A DNA stretch of 64,000 nt, taken from positions 1,488,001 through 1,552,000 of the forward strand of contig CP124755.1 in the NCBI GenBank assembly GCA_029972135.1. Reading direction: 5' to 3'. The translations under genes and the position numbers were made by a program. The notes under the pieces are model-generated. The model ran no database searches, was not told where the DNA came from, and saw only the letters and a program-made list of their open reading frames with translations. Position 1 is the stretch's first letter. Each line of letters starts with the position of its first letter. This DNA is from Candidatus Thiocaldithrix dubininis. GTDB lineage: Bacteria; Pseudomonadota; Gammaproteobacteria; Thiotrichales; Thiotrichaceae. Shown here in pieces: positions 18,002-30,900 of the stretch.

Positions 18002-18877
18002 TTAGAGTATGGCTAACGCATTGATATTTAAGTTCAATGAGGGTTTCTTCGCTTGATAGGAATACGCAATAAGCCCGGCGATGACATGAGCGACATAATG
18101 AGGCAGTGAACGATGGCGAGAATGCTCAATTTGCGATTGATTTTTCAACTGATCGTTAATGGTTTCGATGATAAAACGCTTACGCAAGAGCAATTGATCG
18201 AAAGTAGAACGCACGACCTGTTTCATATTTTTCCGTAACGAGGTAATCCATTCAATGCCTTGCTGAGCGAGTTGTTGAGCCAATGCCTGAGAGAGATAGC
18301 CTGCATCCCCAAAGACTTTGCCAACCACGGATTTCATCAGGGTGGGAACGGGTTGGCGATCATCGACATTACCCGCACTTAAGGCAAAGGACACGATACC
18401 ACCTTGATCATTCACCACGAGATGCAGCTTGAAGCCATAGAACCAGCCGGTGGATGACTTCCCTCGTCCTGCGGTATTGGCAAAGGTCTTATGACGGGGA
18501 ATCCGAATATTGTCACAGACGCGTAAGGGGGTGGAGTCAATGAAGGCAATTCCGCGACTGGCTTCACAGCGGGATTGCATGAACCGCGTCAGCGGCACTA
18601 ATACATCGGGAACGCGCTCAATAAACCGTTGATAACTGGGCAACTGAGGAAAAGCCGACTTCAAATAGACTTGAACATGTTTGAGGTAATACCACTTGAA
18701 GGTGTGATAGCCTGATTGATGGTAATGTACCCAAATCGTCATCACTTCACTCAGACTTAAACCACACGGACGATTCCGCTTTGGGCGGGTGGTCGGGGGT
18801 TCTAATACACTCGCTTTCCAATGCGGTAAAAAGCCTTGGCAAAAATCATCTATCTCGCAGAACAGTCGTGTTAACAT
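18002..18877 (-). CDS. IS982-family transposase
   Basis: The 291-residue DDE transposase shows the family hallmarks. SLSEVMTIWVHYHQSGYHTFKWYY lies near the N-terminus in the family form; I see Asp114 in AFIDSTPLRVC, then RGKSSTGWFYGFKLHL, Asp191 in FGDAGYLS, and Glu238 in IIETINDQLKNQSQIEHSRHRS. All three catalytic residues and the full length are present, so the enzyme looks functional. It is encoded opposite to the gene it interrupts. Its 5' untranslated region carries an 11-bp inverted repeat that could fold over the region before the start codon. Confidence 0.95.
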   Translation of the reverse strand: MLTRLFCEIDDFCQGFLPHWKASVLEPPTTRPKRNRPCGLSLSEVMTIWVHYHQSGYHTFKWYYLKHVQVYLKSAFPQLPSYQRFIERVPDVLVPLTRFMQSRCEASRGIAFIDSTPLRVCDNIRIPRHKTFANTAGRGKSSTGWFYGFKLHLVVNDQGGIVSFALSAGNVDDRQPVPTLMKSVVGKVFGDAGYLSQALAQQLAQQGIEWITSLRKNMKQVVRSTFDQLLLRKRFIIETINDQLKNQSQIEHSRHRSLPHYVAHVIAGLIAYSYQAKKPSLNLNINALAIL

Positions 18878-18881
18878 CAGG

Positions 18882-18949
18882 GTAGCAGCCTTGCGTGGGT
18901 AATTTTAGGATGTGGTTATCCCATGAAGTATTCCACAAAAGGCTGCTAC
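18882..18949 (-). repeat. internal 11-bp inverted repeat in the transposase leader
   Basis: GTAGCAGCCTT (18882-18892) and AAGGCTGCTAC (18939-18949) are exact inverted copies separated by 46 bases, just upstream of the transposase ATG at 18877. In a transcript entering from outside the IS they could form a stem near the start site, as in other IS elements that block read-through expression. Confidence 0.5.
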
Positions 18950-18969
18950 TTGCTTACATCGAACTCAGG

Positions 18970-18978
18970 TTAATTTAA
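18970..18978 (+). repeat. right target-site duplication of the IS982-family element
   Basis: Second copy of TTAATTTAA, matching 17968-17976. The reading frame of the giant gene continues through it (ACT AAA GTG follows). Confidence 0.85.
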
Positions 18979-18983
18979 CTAAA

Positions 18984-21900
18984 GTGACGTTAACCGATAG
19001 CTTTAGCAATACGGATATGCGCTTATTTACGGATATTAATCCTACCTTTACTAATACCAGTAACCAAACCAATTCATCAGGTTGTCGAGGGGGAACATTT
19101 GCGGGTGAACCGGGCGGCACTTCAATCACCTTAGCGAATGCAGAAATTGATGCTAATAGCACCTGTTATTTTGAATTTAATATAACTGCGCATAAAGGCG
19201 GTAATCATATTAATACGATTGCTGCTGGTGATTTAGTAACGTTTGAAGGCGTTACCAACCCAGCAGATGTTGCAGCAACGCTAACTGTTGGGCGGCAAGT
19301 TAATGTGGGTAAAGGTTTTTATCCTAACGTGATTAGTTTGGGTGAAACCTCAACCTTGTTGTTAGATTTCTTTAATACCAATACGCAACCGAATGATGAA
19401 ATCGGTACTAGTAGTGCGTTAGTAGATGAAATGCCAAGCGGTGTACAAATTGTGGGAACGCCGACCACTACTTGTGAAGGCGGTACGGTTAGCACAGGGG
19501 TCAATGCTAGCGGTAAACATTATTTGCAATTGTCGGGTGGGAAATTTCCGGCAGAAGGTGCATGTCGGATTAGCGCGACTGTTAAAACTACTGCTATCGG
19601 TACATTTACGAATACGATAGCGGCTAATGATTTAAATACTGTATCTGGGGCAACTAACCCCGATGCAGTGAGTGCTGACTTAAAGGTTGTTACTAAACCT
19701 ACCATTACTAAATACTTCTCACCGGCTTATATTAAACCGGGGGCAACGACTAACTTAACATTTACAATAAGCAATCCCAATAATTCAACCACTTTACCAA
19801 CTGGATTAACGGGTATTACGTTTACCGATAATTTAGTTGATATGAAAATCGCCTCACCGTTATCTGTATCGGGAACATGTACCGGTTATAAAAGTAATGC
19901 AGTCGTGGATGGTACAAGCTTTACGGTCAGTAACTTACGTCTTAGCCCTTCTGGTAGTTGTACTATCTCGATTCCAGTAACCGCAAGTAGGGTTGGTACA
20001 TTACCCAATGAAGCAAGTGGTGTAACCTCTGATCAGAATGCCACCCCCAGTGCTGTGGCAAAAGCAAACTTATACACTTACCAACCCACAACCTTAACCA
20101 AAACTTTTAACCCTAAACAGATTTTGGCAGGGGGTACATCGGTTCTAAGCCTAACTATTACGAATCCAAATGCAACGACCGTAAATTTAATGGGGACAAC
20201 TTCACTAACGGACTTATTCCCATCCAGCCCGGGGCAAATGGTGTTAGCCGCCACGCCTAATATTCAAAAATCAGCAGGTTGTAGTAGTAATATTTCGATT
20301 ATGGATCCCAGTAATACACGCACCGCAGCGGCGGGTGATACGGGCATTGTGATTAAAAATGGCTATCTTGTCGCTTCATCCACTTGTACGATTTCAATGA
20401 ATGTAACGGCATCTGTAGATGGTGAGTATGTAAATACAACTAGTGCACTGGATACAGCAGCCAATCTTGCGCCAGCGGCTACCGCAACCTTAAGTGTCGG
20501 TGCACCTAAAATCAGTGGCGTGGTGTTTGAAGATGTGAATTATGGGGGCGGTGCAGGTCGTGACAGAACAACCGCTAGCGGTATCGGCGTTGATGGCGCT
20601 ACGGTTGAGTTATATAAAGCCGATGGGAGTTTTGTTGCTAGCACCACCACAGCAACGGTTAATAGTCAAGCAGGTACTTATACTTTCAGTAATATAACAG
20701 CAGGGCAATATTATGTTCGCGTTGTTAATAAATCAGTGAACTCTACCCGCCCGAATGCCAGTACCGATTTAATTGGTGTGCAAACGTTCCGTACTAATGG
20801 GGTAACGGCGGTTACCAATGAAGTAGGGGGGCATGCGCCTGCATTAGAAGATGGTATTGCCAATGATACTGCTAATCCTCAAACGCTAAATGTTACGGGT
20901 TATAAATTAGCAGACGGCACGATTGTACAAAGTTTACAAGCCGTTACCGTGAGTAGCGTCGATATTAATGGCGTAGACTTTGGCTTTAACTTCGACACGA
21001 TTGTGAATACCAATGACAGCGGTCAAGGCTCATTCCGTCAATTTCAACTCAACAGTAACTTACTGGGTAATACCGGCTTAGATCAAGAGGATGCACCGGC
21101 GGGGCGTAATGCCGTGGTTAAACCGGCGGGTGTTGAGACCTCGATCTTTGAGATACCTAACACGGATGTTAAGCACAGTGCGGGTGTTTGGAAGCTTAAT
21201 CCCAGTACAGGGATTACAGATTTTACCGATGTCGTCAAAATCAGTGGTTACACACAACCGGGTTCTAGTTACAACACAGCGGCGTTCCCTTCTGCATTAA
21301 ATACTAAATTAGCAATTCAGTTAGACGGCACGAGCACCACCACCAATATTAATGGGATACGTTTTGATAGCGGTAGCCAAGGCTCTAGTGTCGAGGGTTT
21401 AGCCATTGTCAATTGGGAAGGCTCGGCTATTGTGGTCAAAAACAGCGCCGATGATATTGCAATTCAAGGTAACTTTATTGGCGTATTGCCCGATGGGTTA
21501 ACGGCAGGTCGCAATATGCACGGGGTGGAAGCCTATACATCCAATTTGACCATTGGTGGTTCGCAAGCTGCCAACCGCAATATCGTGTCCGGCAATAATA
21601 CCCAAGACGCACGATCCAATTTTGGTTTACGACTATTTGATAAAGGTGGTCACCATATTGAAGGCAACTTCATTGGAGTAGACCGCACAGGTGCAAGCGC
21701 CTTACGCAATCGTTATGCGGGTATTTGGTTTGAAAATTCATCGAATAATGAAGTACGCAATAATGTAATTGCGGGCAATGGTGATTTAGTCGACACCAAC
21801 CAAGATATGAACGGCATTACCATTGGTGTTGGTTCTAATCAAATTGGTATTTATGGCAACTATATCGGCACAGATAATACGGGCACTCAAGCGATTCCAA

Positions 21901-24900
21901 ATGCGCTACATGGGATTTGGTTCTTTGGCAATGATATTACGATTGGCACAAGTAATGAGGCAGATCGTAATATTATTTCAGGCAATAAGGGTGATGGTAT
22001 TAATGGAGCATGGCAATACGGTAATAGCAATATCAGCGTTGAAAACAACCACATTGGCGTTAACAAAACGGGTCTACAAGCACTAGGCAATCATGGGCAC
22101 GGTTTAAGTATTGTCAATGATCGTAACCTGACAGTTAAAAATAATATTATTTCTGCCAACTTAGGCACAGGCATTGATACCTATATCACCTCTAACGTCA
22201 GCATTATCGGTAATAAAGTTGGCGTGGATAAAACTGGCTTAGTTGATTTGGGTAATGGTAGACAAGGCGTGCATTTTAATGATGGCACTAATATTACGGT
22301 CGGCGGCAGCAGCTTAGCCGAACGTAATATTATTTCGGGCAATGGTAGCGAAGGTATCGGTACCGAAGGCTTAGTCAATGATGTCGCGAGTGCCGATTTA
22401 AAGATTATTAATAACTATATCGGGGTGAATATTAATGGTGATGCTGCAATAGCTAATGATAATTATGGTATTTCGCGTTGGTTTAGTACGGCGTCTGCCT
22501 TAATTCAAGATAATATTATTGCCGGTAATAACAGCGGGGGAATTTATACCTTAGATGCGGGGAACACGACCGATGAAAGTCAGATTATCGGTAACCATAT
22601 TGGGGTGGATGCGACAGGGCAAAGCAGTATTCCGAATAACGGTTCAGGTTTAAATTTACACAATGCTATTAACCAAACGGTGGGTGGTAGTGTTAGCGCC
22701 CGTAATATTATTTCGGGCAATATCGGTGCAGGAATTTTGATTCAAGGAGGCAGCCATACGCAGCCCGCAACCGATTTTCGGATTGACCACAATTACATTG
22801 GTCTCAATAAAGACGGTGATCTCGCTTTAGCTAACCAAGGACTAGGTATTAGTATTGCCAGCACCTCGGCGGCGTATGCCATTACGAATAATGTGATTGC
22901 CAATAATAATTCACATGGTATTGAACTTTATCAAGTAGGTCAGGCGGCTGTTGCCACGCAACTGGCGGGTAATCTGATCGGTTTAAATGCCGCTGGTACG
23001 CAAGCCTTCGCCAATAATGGCATGGGGCTTTATATCTGGGGAACTAGCAGTAATATAACGATTGGTGGTGAGCAAGCCAGTGACGGAAATATTATTTCGG
23101 GCAATGCTTCTTACGGGATTAAACTGTATGGTGATCCTACCAATATTACTATTAAAAATAACAGCATTGGTTTAAACCAAACAGGCACGGCTGCCGTGGG
23201 CAATAACGACACGGGTTTAGTCGTCAGCGATTACATTACGAATGTGCATATGTTCAATAACGTGATTGCAGGCAATCTCAATAACGGTCTGATGCTAGCC
23301 TATAATGCGCATGATTTAACCGTCAAAGGCAATCGCATTGGCTTAACTAGCAGCGGTCAAGCCGTGCCTAATCAAGGCTATGGGATTGCAGTACTCGATA
23401 GTGTAAGTAATGTTATCGTTGGTGGAACAAATGCAGATGAAGCTAATATTATTGCCTTTAATAAAAAAGCCGGTATTTTAATTAAAAATAACAATACGAA
23501 TATTCAGGTACAGCGCAATAGCCTATACAAAAATGATGGCTTGGCTATTGATTTACAAGATGACAATGTAACCTTAAATGACGCAAGTGATGCAGATACC
23601 GGCGACAATAGCCTACTGAATTTTCCTGTGTTTAAAGGCATTATTTCGGGCAGTCATTTAATTCTTCAAGGCTGTGCTCCCGCTGGGGCGAGCATCGAAT
23701 TTTATGAAGCTGATGTATCACCTACTGCCAGTTCTGGAGCAGTAGCAGGGGATAATCAATTTGGTAAAACCCAAGATTATGGTGAGGGCGAGCATTATTT
23801 AACCACATTCGTGGAAGGCTCAGGTGAGGATAGTGTTGCAACCCCAATAGATTGTTCCACTTTAACGGATACTGACAGTAACAGTACGCAGGGTATGAGT
23901 CCGTTTCAATGGACAATGCCGACCCCCAGTAATATAGCGATTGGCGATAAAGTAACGGCGACGGCTACTCTGATAGGCACAGGGACATCAGAGTTTTCCA
24001 GCGTAACGACGGTTGAAGTGCTGCCATCTGATTATAGCGATGCACCTGCCAGTTATGGTGTGGTTAACCATTTAATAGTGGGTCAAGAAAAGCTAGGCAC
24101 AAAGCTAACTGCCGAAACAAGCTCTGTACAGGATGCGGATGACAGTAGCGACGATGGTATTGTGCTGGGCAGTTTAATGCAGAATGATCCTAGTCTAGTG
24201 ACGGCTATGTTATCGGGCAGTTGGAAAGGCTATTTAAATGCGTGGATTGACTGGAACGGTGATGGTGATTTTGCCGATGCAGATGAACAAGTGGCGTTGA
24301 ATCTGCAAGATGATGGCTTAGGTTATGATGGTGTAGATTCTGATGGGCAAATTCAGTTTTTAATCAGTCCCCCCAGTAATGCTGTCTTAACGCCAACTTA
24401 TGCGCGTTTTCGTTATAGCACGACTAAAGATTTAGCAGCCAGTTCGGGTACAGCACCAGACGGTGAAGTTGAAGATTATAACGTTACAATTCAGCCTTAT
24501 GTAGAGCCTGTGGCTGTTCCTGTTGGGGCTTGCGCAGGACCTAACCTGATTGCCAATGGTGACTTTTCCCTAGGCACAGCAAATTGGGTGGAGTCTCATG
24601 ATGCGAATTCCGCTTCGGGTGCTGCTACCATTGGTTTGTTAGGCGTGAATTCTACCCTAACTAGCTCACCGGATTATGTGAATGCGGGCGGGGTATTTCG
24701 TTCTTATGTCGACAATGATGGTAATGTGGGCGGCGTTGTGCCCGTTAATTTAAAAAATACTACCACGCTTAATTTAGTTAGCGGGCAGACTTATAATTTT
24801 AATTTTGATGCTCAAGAAATATTCAACGGTGCACTTTATGGGGCAAAAATTACGTGGGTATTATTGAATTCATCGACCGGCGCTATTGCGCAAACCATCC

Positions 24901-27900
24901 CCGGTTCAGCAGCAGAATTAACCAAAAGTGCGGATAATCCGAATATCCCTAACATTAAAACAACTTGGCAGAGTTTCAATACTACCTTTACTGCTGAAGT
25001 ACCCACGGGTACTTATAATCTAGCCATGACCTTTGATAACTACGTTAAAAAATTAGGCAAAACGATGGATTTTTACGTAGATCGTGTGCATCTATCGCCT
25101 ATTTATGATTGTGACTGGTCAGATGCACCCGCAAGTTACGGTAAAGTTCAACATAGTTTGCTAGCCAATTTACAGCTTGGCGCAACCACCGATAAAGAAG
25201 TCGATGCACAACCCAGTACCGGCGCGGACGGTGACGATACAAATGGAATAGATGATGAAGACGGCATTAGTGCCTGGCCCGTACTAGTGAATGGTGCAAG
25301 CAGCTATAGCATTCCCGTTGCTAATTTAACCGCAACAGGTACAGGTACGATGCATGCTTGGATTGATTTTAATAAAGACGGCATGTTTGGCACGTCAGAA
25401 TATACCAGTACTACTGTCAATAATGGCGTCATTAATGCTGGTTTAAATTGGACGAGTATAAACGTAACTGCAACCGGTTCAACTTACGCACGTTTGCGTT
25501 ATACCTCTACAACCTTGGCCGATGATGTAGTCGTTACCACGGTTGACGAGCGTTCTACACAAATTGGTAACTTAACGGGTGAGGTAGAGGATTATAGTAT
25601 TCCTATTACATCAGCTAATAAATTAAGCGGGCGCGTATTTGAAGATATGAACTACGGTGGCGGTGCAGGGCGCGACTTTACAACCGCAGCCGGTAAAGGC
25701 GTAAACGGGGCAACGGTTGAGTTATATAAAACTGATGGCACGTATGTTGGAACTACGACGACTGCGAATAATGGCAGTCAAGACGGGGTTTATACCTTTA
25801 ACCAAGTATTAGATGGTAGTTACTACGTGCGAGTGGTGAATGATACGGTTAACTCCACGCGTGTAGGTTCAGATGGTACAGAGTTAGGCGTGCAAACCTT
25901 CCGCACTAATGGCACAACCGCCGTTACCAATGAGGTGGGAGGGCATAATCCCAGTCTCGCGGATGGCGTTGCTAACGCAGGCACAGAAACCTTAGATATC
26001 ACTAATTATAAGTTATCTGGTGGCGCAATCGTGCAAACCTTGCAACCCATTACACTAGCGGGTGCGAATCTTAGCGGAGTCGATTTTGGGTTTAACTTCG
26101 ATACGATTGTTAATACCAATGACAGTGGGCAAGGTTCATTCCGTCAATTTATTCTGAATAGTAATCTGTTAGGGAATAGTGGTTTAGCACAGGCTTTACC
26201 TACAAGTGTAAGTGGTTATGTCAGTGGCGACGAAGTTTCAATCTTCATGATTCCCAAAGCCAAGCTAAACGGTACCGGGGGTAATGCCAATACAGCCTTT
26301 ATTCAGTTTGCTTCGGCTTTACCTTTAATTACTGACAGTGCGACCAAAATCGACGGGCGTACTCAAACCGCTAATATTGAAGACAGTAATGCTGGGCAGG
26401 TGGGAACAGGTGGCACAGTCGGCACGGATAAACTTGCGTTGAGCAAGGTAAACCGTCCTGAAGTAAGCTTGGATATGCAAGAGCTTGCCCAATTACACTT
26501 TGCAGCGGGTCAAGGTGCGGTGCGGGGTTTAACGCTTTATGATTGTGTAGTGAATGATTATAACGGTTGTATTGAATCAGATAATGGCGCAAATGGTACG
26601 TTTGTTGAACACAATATTATTGGCGCTTATGCAGACGGTTCACGCCCTAGTGATGATGATTTAGCCGATGCGCAGGGGATGTCCATGTTTGGGCAAAGTA
26701 CCGTGCGTCATAACTACTTTGCTTATAATCGTCGTTATCATGCTGTGATTGGCGGTGGTCTAGAAGGTTCGGTAGACTTACCGGATAGTGTTGAAAACTC
26801 ATTGGTTGAAAACAACGAGTTCTATCATTTAATTCAGTCAATCTATTATGCGGATGCCATTGCTATTTATGGGCATGATGTAACATTCCAAGGTAACTTA
26901 ATTCACAATATGGAAAGCGGTGGCACAGGTAGCAGTGCATCCGGTGGCAAAGGCATCGAAATTTGGTACAACACCGATAATACGCTCATTAAAAACAATA
27001 CCATTACAGGTATGCGCGCCAGCGCCATTATCGCGGGCAATGATTCCACAGGCATAAAAATTGAACGCAACCAACTGCATGACAATGGTAATTCCGCCGT
27101 GCTTATTCACGGTACATCAACCGCGCTTATGACACAGAATAGCTTTTGGAATAATGGCTTAGGTATTGATTTAGTTCAATCCAATGACATTGGCTTTGGG
27201 GATAGTGTTAGCTTAAATGATGCCAATGACGCAGATAGTGGCGGCAATACATTACTAAATTATCCGATGGTTGCGACGGCCAATATTGCAGGTGCAAATT
27301 TAACCTTAAGAGGGTGTGCGCCTGCTGGTGCTACTCTTGAATTGTATGAGGCGGATGTTTCCCCAACGAGCAGTTCTGGTGTAGCGCAAGGCAGTAATAA
27401 GTTTGGCAAAACCCAAGACTACGGTGAAGGCGAACGCTACCTAACCAGCTTTGTCGAAGGCGTGGGTGAGGACACAGTTACGACCCCCGTAGATTGTTCT
27501 ACCTTAACCGATGCGGATGGCAACAGTGCAATTGGCATGAGTCCGTTCCAATGGACTATTCCGACACCCACAGGTTTAAGTGTAAGCGACTTAATTACCA
27601 CGACTAGTACCATAAGTTATGGCAGTGGCAGTTCTGGTACTAGTGAGGTAACACTTAATACCACCATCTTAACTTCTGAATTTTCAGCCATTACCCCTAT
27701 TACGAATGGTCATAACTTAGTTGGTCGTGTATTTGAAGATGTGAACTACGGCGGTGGTGTAGGGCGTAACTTTACAACCGCAGCCGGTAAAGGAGTAAAT
27801 GGGGCAACGGTTGAGTTATATAAAGCTGATGGTACGTATGTTGGAAATACGACCACTGCTAATGATGGGACTCAAGACGGGGTTTATACCTTTAACCAAG

Positions 27901-30900
27901 TACTAGATGGCAGTTATTACGTGCGGGTGGTGAATGACACGGTTAACTCGACGCGTGTAGGCTCGGATGGTACAGAGTTAGGCGTACAAACCTTCCGGAC
28001 CGATGGTACAACGGCTGTTGCCAATGAAGTCGGTGGGCATAAGCCTAGTATTGCCGACGGTGCAGCCAATACCGGCGCAGAAACCTTAGATAGTACGAAC
28101 TATAAGTTATCGGGTGGCGCGGCGGTGCAAAGCCTGCAAGCGATCACAATGGCGGGTGCTGATTTAAGCGGGGTAGAGTTTGGCTTTAACTTCGATACGA
28201 TTGTGAATACGAATGACAGTGGGCAAGGTTCACTTCGCCAATTTGTGCTGAATGCAAACTTATTAGATAACACCAATTTAGACCAAGTTGCCAATAGCCT
28301 GTTTGATCCGGCGGCAGGGGTTGAAACCTCGATCTTTATGATTCCTACTGCACAACTAGCGAATAGTGGTGCAAATCAAGGGGCAGCCGTGATTACCATT
28401 ACCAGCCCTATCAGCAGTACGGCGGACAATACCGCGATTGATGCCCGTACCCAAACCGCCAATATCGGTAATACCAATGCGGGACAGTTAGGTACTGGCG
28501 GCAAAGTGGGAGTCGATGGCTTAACGCTGGATAAAATAGAACGCCCTGAAGTGGTGGTAAAGGCCAGCGGGGGCGTTGCCTTGAATTTCAACGGCAATAA
28601 TGGCGTGTTACGCGGTATTGCGGGTTATGGCGCATCACTTGCCTCCGCTAATTACATGGTCTTGAATAAAACGAGTGTGGTAGACGGCAACTTAATCGGG
28701 GCATTAGCGGATGGCAGCGCACCAGATAATAGCGAACAAAACGATTACATTAGTTTGCGGATCAATGCTGCCAGTACGATTACGAATAACCTATTTGCTT
28801 ATTCCCCTTATGGCATTTTAACCACGTCCTCTACCGCTGCCGAGATTCGCAATAACGAGTTTGCTCATTTAGGTTCGGCTTATGGTAACAATCGCCAAGA
28901 TGGTGATGGCATTTCCATTCAAAGCCCTGCAACTGTGGTCGGTAACTTATTCCACGATATGCAAGGCGCTTATGATGCCTCCGGTGGCTCATATTTAGAA
29001 GTCTTAGGCTTAACGACTGCCAGCAATAATACCTTCAAGGGAGCGCAACGTAGTGCTGTACGCCTATTAACGAATAGTGTGAACAGCATTATTAGTAAAA
29101 ATATTATCACTGGCTCAATTGCAGGCAGTGGGGTGGAAGCGATTGCCAACAACGTTAGCGTGGCAAGTGGCACGATTACGCAGAATAGTATTTATGCGAA
29201 CCATACCTTAGGCATTGATTTAGGTTCTAATGGCGTCACCCTGAATGATGCTAACGACAGTGATACGGGTGTTAATAATCTACTGAACTTCCCTTTGTTT
29301 AAAGAAGTTCTGAATGTAAACGGGCAGTTAGTGATTAAAGGCTGTGCGCCTGCTGGGGCGAAGCTGGAATTGTATGAAGCTGACGTTTCAGCTACTTCTG
29401 CCTCTGGTGTTACGGTGGGTAGCAATAAGCTGAATAAAACCCAAGACTACGGCGAAGGTGAGCGCTATCTCATAAGCTTAGTCGAAGGGGTTGGCGAAGA
29501 TACAGTAACGACCCCTATAGACTGTGCCACTTTAACCGATAGTGATGCGAATAGTGCAGTCGGTATGAGTCCGTTCCAATGGATATTAACGATGCCCACT
29601 GAGTTTGTAGTCGGGGATAAATTGACTGCAACCGCTACCGTGAGCGGCTCTGGTACATCCGAATTCTCGCCGCTATCCGCTTTGCATCTATATCAAGATC
29701 GTGGCGATGCCTTAGCCAGTTATGGTGACCCAACGCATACGATTACAGACGGTTTATATCTGGGTATGCAATTGCCTGATCGTGACGATACCGCGCTATA
29801 TAGCGCTGGTGCTGACGGCGATGGTGCAGATGAAGATGGTGTTAGCACACTGGCGACGCTGACAACAGTGACTCAAACCTATAGCACTAATGTCATGCTC
29901 ACTAATCAGTTAGGCAAAGAAGCTTGGTTGGTCGGTTGGATTGACTTCAATCGCAATGGCACATTTGATAGCAATGAAGCGGCAAGCATAGCGGTATCTG
30001 CGGGCAACCAACATAAAACTTTAGGCTTAACTTGGTCGAATTTGAATGGCTTAGTCGCTGGTAATACTTACCTGCGTTTACGCCTTACGACTGACCCCAG
30101 CGTCGCTTCTGCTGCCGTGCGTGATGCTACAGCCGCCGCGTTAGATGGTGAAGTAGAAGACTATAAACTGACGATTAAAGTCGCAGGGCAAGCCTTAAGT
30201 GGTACTGTGTTTAAAGACCGCAATGCCAATGGTAGCAATGATGCGGAGACGGGTATCGGCAAAGTGAGCATCGTCTTAGAAGAGAAAGCTACCAATACTT
30301 GCCGTAGTGTGAAAACGAACGCCAAAGGTCATTATCAATTTAGCGGTTTGGCTAACGGTGACTATGTGGTTTATGAAGCTGCGCCCGAAACTGTACCTGC
30401 CCCCGAGACGTGCCCGCCCGTTGCGGCTGATCCAACGGGGTATCAATCCAGCACCGCTAATAGTTATGCCGTTACGATTAATGATGCAGATATCAGCAAC
30501 CAAGACTTTGGTGATATGGCAAACCCTAGCTTCACCTTAGATAACAGTCTAGTGACCCAAGCGAATACCACGGTAGCGCATCCGCATATTTTCCGTACCG
30601 AAGTTGACGGTAACGTTACCTTAAGCCTGCTTGAGGAAAACCTCGACCCCAGCGACGTACTCTGGAAAACGCAACTACTGCGTGATAACAACTGTGATGG
30701 CAAATTGAATAAAGGCGATACGGTTATTAACGGTGCAATTAGCCTTAATGCTGGTGATAAGCTGTGTGTCTTGACGAAAGTATTGACGCCTGCGAATGCT
30801 AGCAGCGGGGCAACCCAAACCTTAACGCTACAAAGCGAATTTACTTACGGTGACGGCTCTGTGGTAACAACGACCAATAAGCAAACCCGCACGGATATTA

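Larger units (their letters stand above)
17977..18969 (-). mobile_element. IS982-family insertion sequence
   Basis: The 993-bp element is bounded by 17-bp terminal inverted repeats starting CCTGAGTTCGA (17977-17993 and 18953-18969, one mismatch) and flanked by 9-bp direct repeats. It holds one full-length transposase on the reverse strand. Size, ends and transposase agree with IS982. The element plus one target repeat is 1,002 bp, a multiple of three, and its removal rejoins the surrounding gene in frame. Complete ends and an intact transposase suggest a recent, possibly still mobile, insertion. Confidence 0.93.

Noticed and set aside
18984-18986. GTG as a true start for the distal surface-protein fragment
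   Set aside because: No ribosome site or signal peptide; the frame continues unbroken from the fragment before the IS through the target duplication, so it is an arbitrary codon in a split gene.
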